Of a stretch of 46,063 bases of DNA, positions 44,570 through 46,063 are shown piece after piece. Within the stretch, counting starts at the first letter, position 1; each line of letters begins with the position of its first letter. The notes beneath the pieces were generated by a model. It searched no databases. It was not told where the DNA came from and saw nothing but the letters and a program-made list of their open reading frames with translations. Position numbers and translations under genes: made by a program. Source of the stretch: Acidobacteria bacterium RIFCSPLOWO2_02_FULL_61_28 (GTDB lineage Bacteria; Acidobacteriota; Terriglobia; 2-12-FULL-54-10); NCBI GenBank assembly GCA_001767035.1, contig MEKR01000125.1:1-46063 (forward strand), in the 5' to 3' direction.

Positions 44570-44624
44570 CGAGGCCTCCCGGATTCGGCCTGCAAGTCAA
44601 TTCATTTTTGTGGGGAGGTGCCCG

Positions 44625-45617
44625 ATGCATATTCATTTCAGCTTCCATCATGTCTCCCGCAATGCTCAGATTGACAAGACCATCACTTCGCAAGTCACCA
44701 AGTTGGAGAAATTACTGGGGCGCTTTTCGTCCGATTTGATCCGGATTCATGGGGTCGTGGAATTCAGCGCCGCCCACAAGGGTCCGGTCTGTTCGCTGAA
44801 CCTGTGGTTGCCGACTGCGCGGCTCAACACCCGGCACGAAGGCGACTCCCCGTTGACGGCCCTCCAGGATTGTTTTAATCAACTGATCGAGCAGGTCAAA
44901 AAGCACAAGACATTCCTCCGGCGGGAGGGCGTCTGGAAACGCCGCCGCTATAAGTTCAAGCAAGAGGCCCTCGAGCTTCAGGCCGCCGAGCTTCGCGTCG
45001 AGGACCGCCAGCAGCTCCGCGAGTACCTCGAGCAAGTCCTGCCGCAGTTGGCGCAGTTTGTCGCGCGCGAGCTGCACTTTCGGGAAATGGCCGGGAGCAC
45101 ACGCTCCGGGCAGCCGCAACCGGAAGAGATCATCAATGAGGTCGTGGCGCGAGCGTTCGGGGAGGTTCCGGCCAGACCTCCCGACGCGATTCCCCCGTTT
45201 CATCGGCTGGTTTCCGAGGCCATCCGCGTGCTGAATGGGCCCTACGGGAAGCCGCTCCAGGAGGGTTCCGAAACGGGTCTGGAACGTCCTGGGGGGGGAG
45301 AGGAAGCCGCTTCGATAACCGGGAAGATCGGCGCAGCCCATTTGTGGCGCTTGGCGAAGGAGACGCGCTCGTCGCTCGAGGTCCCGGCCCGGCAGGCCCC
45401 CGATGCGGTGGACCTCCTGCTCGCCAGTTTGCCGGCCCTCGATCGGCAGGTCTACATCTTGCATGCTCTGGAAGGATTTAGCTGGGAAGAGACCGCCCGG
45501 GTGCTCGATACATCTCCGGTGGAGGCCGAAGACGTTTTTCGCCGGGTGAGCGGGCAGGTGGCGGCGGCGCTCGGGGGGACACCGGCGAGGAGTTCTCCCC
45601 AGCCGGGGGCTGGATAG
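44625..45617 (+). CDS. RaiA/HPF-like domain fused to sigma-factor-like regions
   Basis: 330 aa from the ATG after GGGGAGGTG. Residues 1-105 are a ribosome hibernation factor-type fold ('IHFSFHHVSRNAQIDKTITSQVTKLEKLLGRF', 'AHKGPVCSLNLWLP', 'LQDCFNQLIEQVKKHK'). Residues ~140-205 resemble sigma-70 region 2 ('FVARELHFREMAG', 'EEIINEVVARAFG'), and ~262-318 region 4 ('LLASLPALDRQVYILHALEGFSWEETARVLDTS', 'AEDVFRRV'). It may link ribosome inactivation to transcription. The baeRF-like gene follows after 111 bases. Confidence 0.8.
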   Translation: MHIHFSFHHVSRNAQIDKTITSQVTKLEKLLGRFSSDLIRIHGVVEFSAAHKGPVCSLNLWLPTARLNTRHEGDSPLTALQDCFNQLIEQVKKHKTFLRREGVWKRRRYKFKQEALELQAAELRVEDRQQLREYLEQVLPQLAQFVARELHFREMAGSTRSGQPQPEEIINEVVARAFGEVPARPPDAIPPFHRLVSEAIRVLNGPYGKPLQEGSETGLERPGGGEEAASITGKIGAAHLWRLAKETRSSLEVPARQAPDAVDLLLASLPALDRQVYILHALEGFSWEETARVLDTSPVEAEDVFRRVSGQVAAALGGTPARSSPQPGAG

Positions 45618-45728
45618 AACCACCTGCATCCCGCGGGCGCCCCGCTTGCTTGAAGGAGGTGACGGGAACACCCCATTGCGCCCCTAGCTTCTGAGGGCAG
45701 CAACACCGTTTCAACCGAGGAGGAGAAC

Positions 45729-46063
45729 ATGTTCAACCGGGAAGAGTTGCGCGAGCTTGCCAGCCATTCCTCCACGCGGTTTCCCCTCACCAGCTTCTTT
45801 TGGAAAGTTCCCCCGAAAACAAACCGGTCACCGCGGGATGCCGCCCTCCTGGTCCGGGACTTGCTGCGGGAGGCGCGCCAGAAGCTGGAAAACGCGAACC
45901 ACAGCCGCGAATGGACTCGGTCGCTCGAGACCGACCAGCAGAGAATCCTAGAGTATTTCAACCAGGCGCAGGACGGCCGGACCGCCGACACGGCTCTGTT
46001 TTCGTGTTCGGGAGAATCCTACTGGCGGGACATTCGGCTGCCGCGCGGATTGAGCCGCGGCCT
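45729..46063 (+). CDS. baeRF-like (eRF1-related) protein, 3' partial
   Basis: The frame is open from ATG 45729 (SD GAGGAG) to the window end, 111 residues. The start MFNREELRELASHSS and the stretch 'DAALLVRDLLREARQKLEN' with 'ALFSCSGESYWRDIRLPR' match the N-terminus of bacterial archaeo-eukaryotic release-factor-like proteins, which bind the ribosome. The GGQ-like and C-terminal parts are off the window. The neighbour is a ribosome-hibernation-type gene, so both may act on stalled or idle ribosomes. Confidence 0.65.
   Translation, partial: MFNREELRELASHSSTRFPLTSFFWKVPPKTNRSPRDAALLVRDLLREARQKLENANHSREWTRSLETDQQRILEYFNQAQDGRTADTALFSCSGESYWRDIRLPRGLSRG

Overview
This 46 kb window is a chromosomal segment of a GC-rich bacterium, most likely an acidobacterium of the Solibacter/Bryobacterales type. 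That placement is inference. It rests on a subtilase ending in the Solibacter-type C-terminal domain (TIGR03437 family as I recall it), a DUF507 protein, serine/threonine-kinase remnants ending in the characteristic VLNWFEELRRRVP tail, an SBBP beta-propeller remnant, gluconate-dehydrogenase-subunit-3/GMC gene pairs and a RaiA-sigma fusion. No 16S gene is present to settle it.

Layout. 1-2.4 kb: the end of a secreted-type amidohydrolase with an IPT/TIG domain, then a convergent PQQ beta-propeller dehydrogenase. 2.58-9.66 kb: a tRNA-fMet-centred mobile region. An intact initiator tRNA gene (complement 9588-9664) carries on its 3' side a 6.5 kb integrative element (3050-9632, exact 46-bp direct repeats at both ends). 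The element encodes a tyrosine integrase with an overlapping excisionase, a serine recombinase, an XRE regulator, a T4-Imm-like superinfection immunity protein with a zinc ribbon, a GIY-YIG protein, a secreted protein and an unknown basic protein whose Shine-Dalgarno can be locked in a pseudoknot. Beyond the element lies an older, decaying tandem series in which tRNA-fMet 3' ends alternate with small GIY-YIG genes.

9.9-18 kb: signalling genes. On the plus strand are a REC-metallo-beta-lactamase protein, a PilB/GspE ATPase fused to zinc ribbons and a REC domain, and a J-domain protein. On the minus strand is a hybrid kinase/response regulator/kinase operon. 18-23.7 kb: a ferredoxin, convergent with a compact translation and protein-targeting operon (ffh-rpsP-khpA-rimM-trmD-rplS-rnhB) that has a very clear promoter. 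23.8-26.3 kb: a gene graveyard. It holds a kinase 5' stump, an SBBP stump, a chimeric coiled-coil gene and a PemK/MazF-type toxin-antitoxin pair. Each block ends in a copy of the same kinase 3' end, and a cloverleaf-like palindromic repeat follows.

26.4-36.3 kb: an M48 protease, DUF507, a MITE-like element, a large subtilase, a second structured repeat, then a minus-strand run of ZIP transporter, YchF, FabH, M20 peptidase and a small zinc-site protein. 36.5-40 kb: gluconate dehydrogenase subunit 3, a GMC gene stump, a REP-type transposon with its RAYT transposase, and a complete GMC oxidoreductase. 40-46 kb: a fragment of truA, TPR and FHA proteins, the complete truA, DUF2203, thiC, the RaiA-sigma fusion and the start of a baeRF-like protein cut by the window end.

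The most unusual signals are the tRNA-fMet 3'-end/GIY-YIG series, the SD-trapping pseudoknot in the island, the repeated kinase-3'-end tags around the toxin-antitoxin genes, and the duplicated truA 3' end flanking the TPR-FHA pair.
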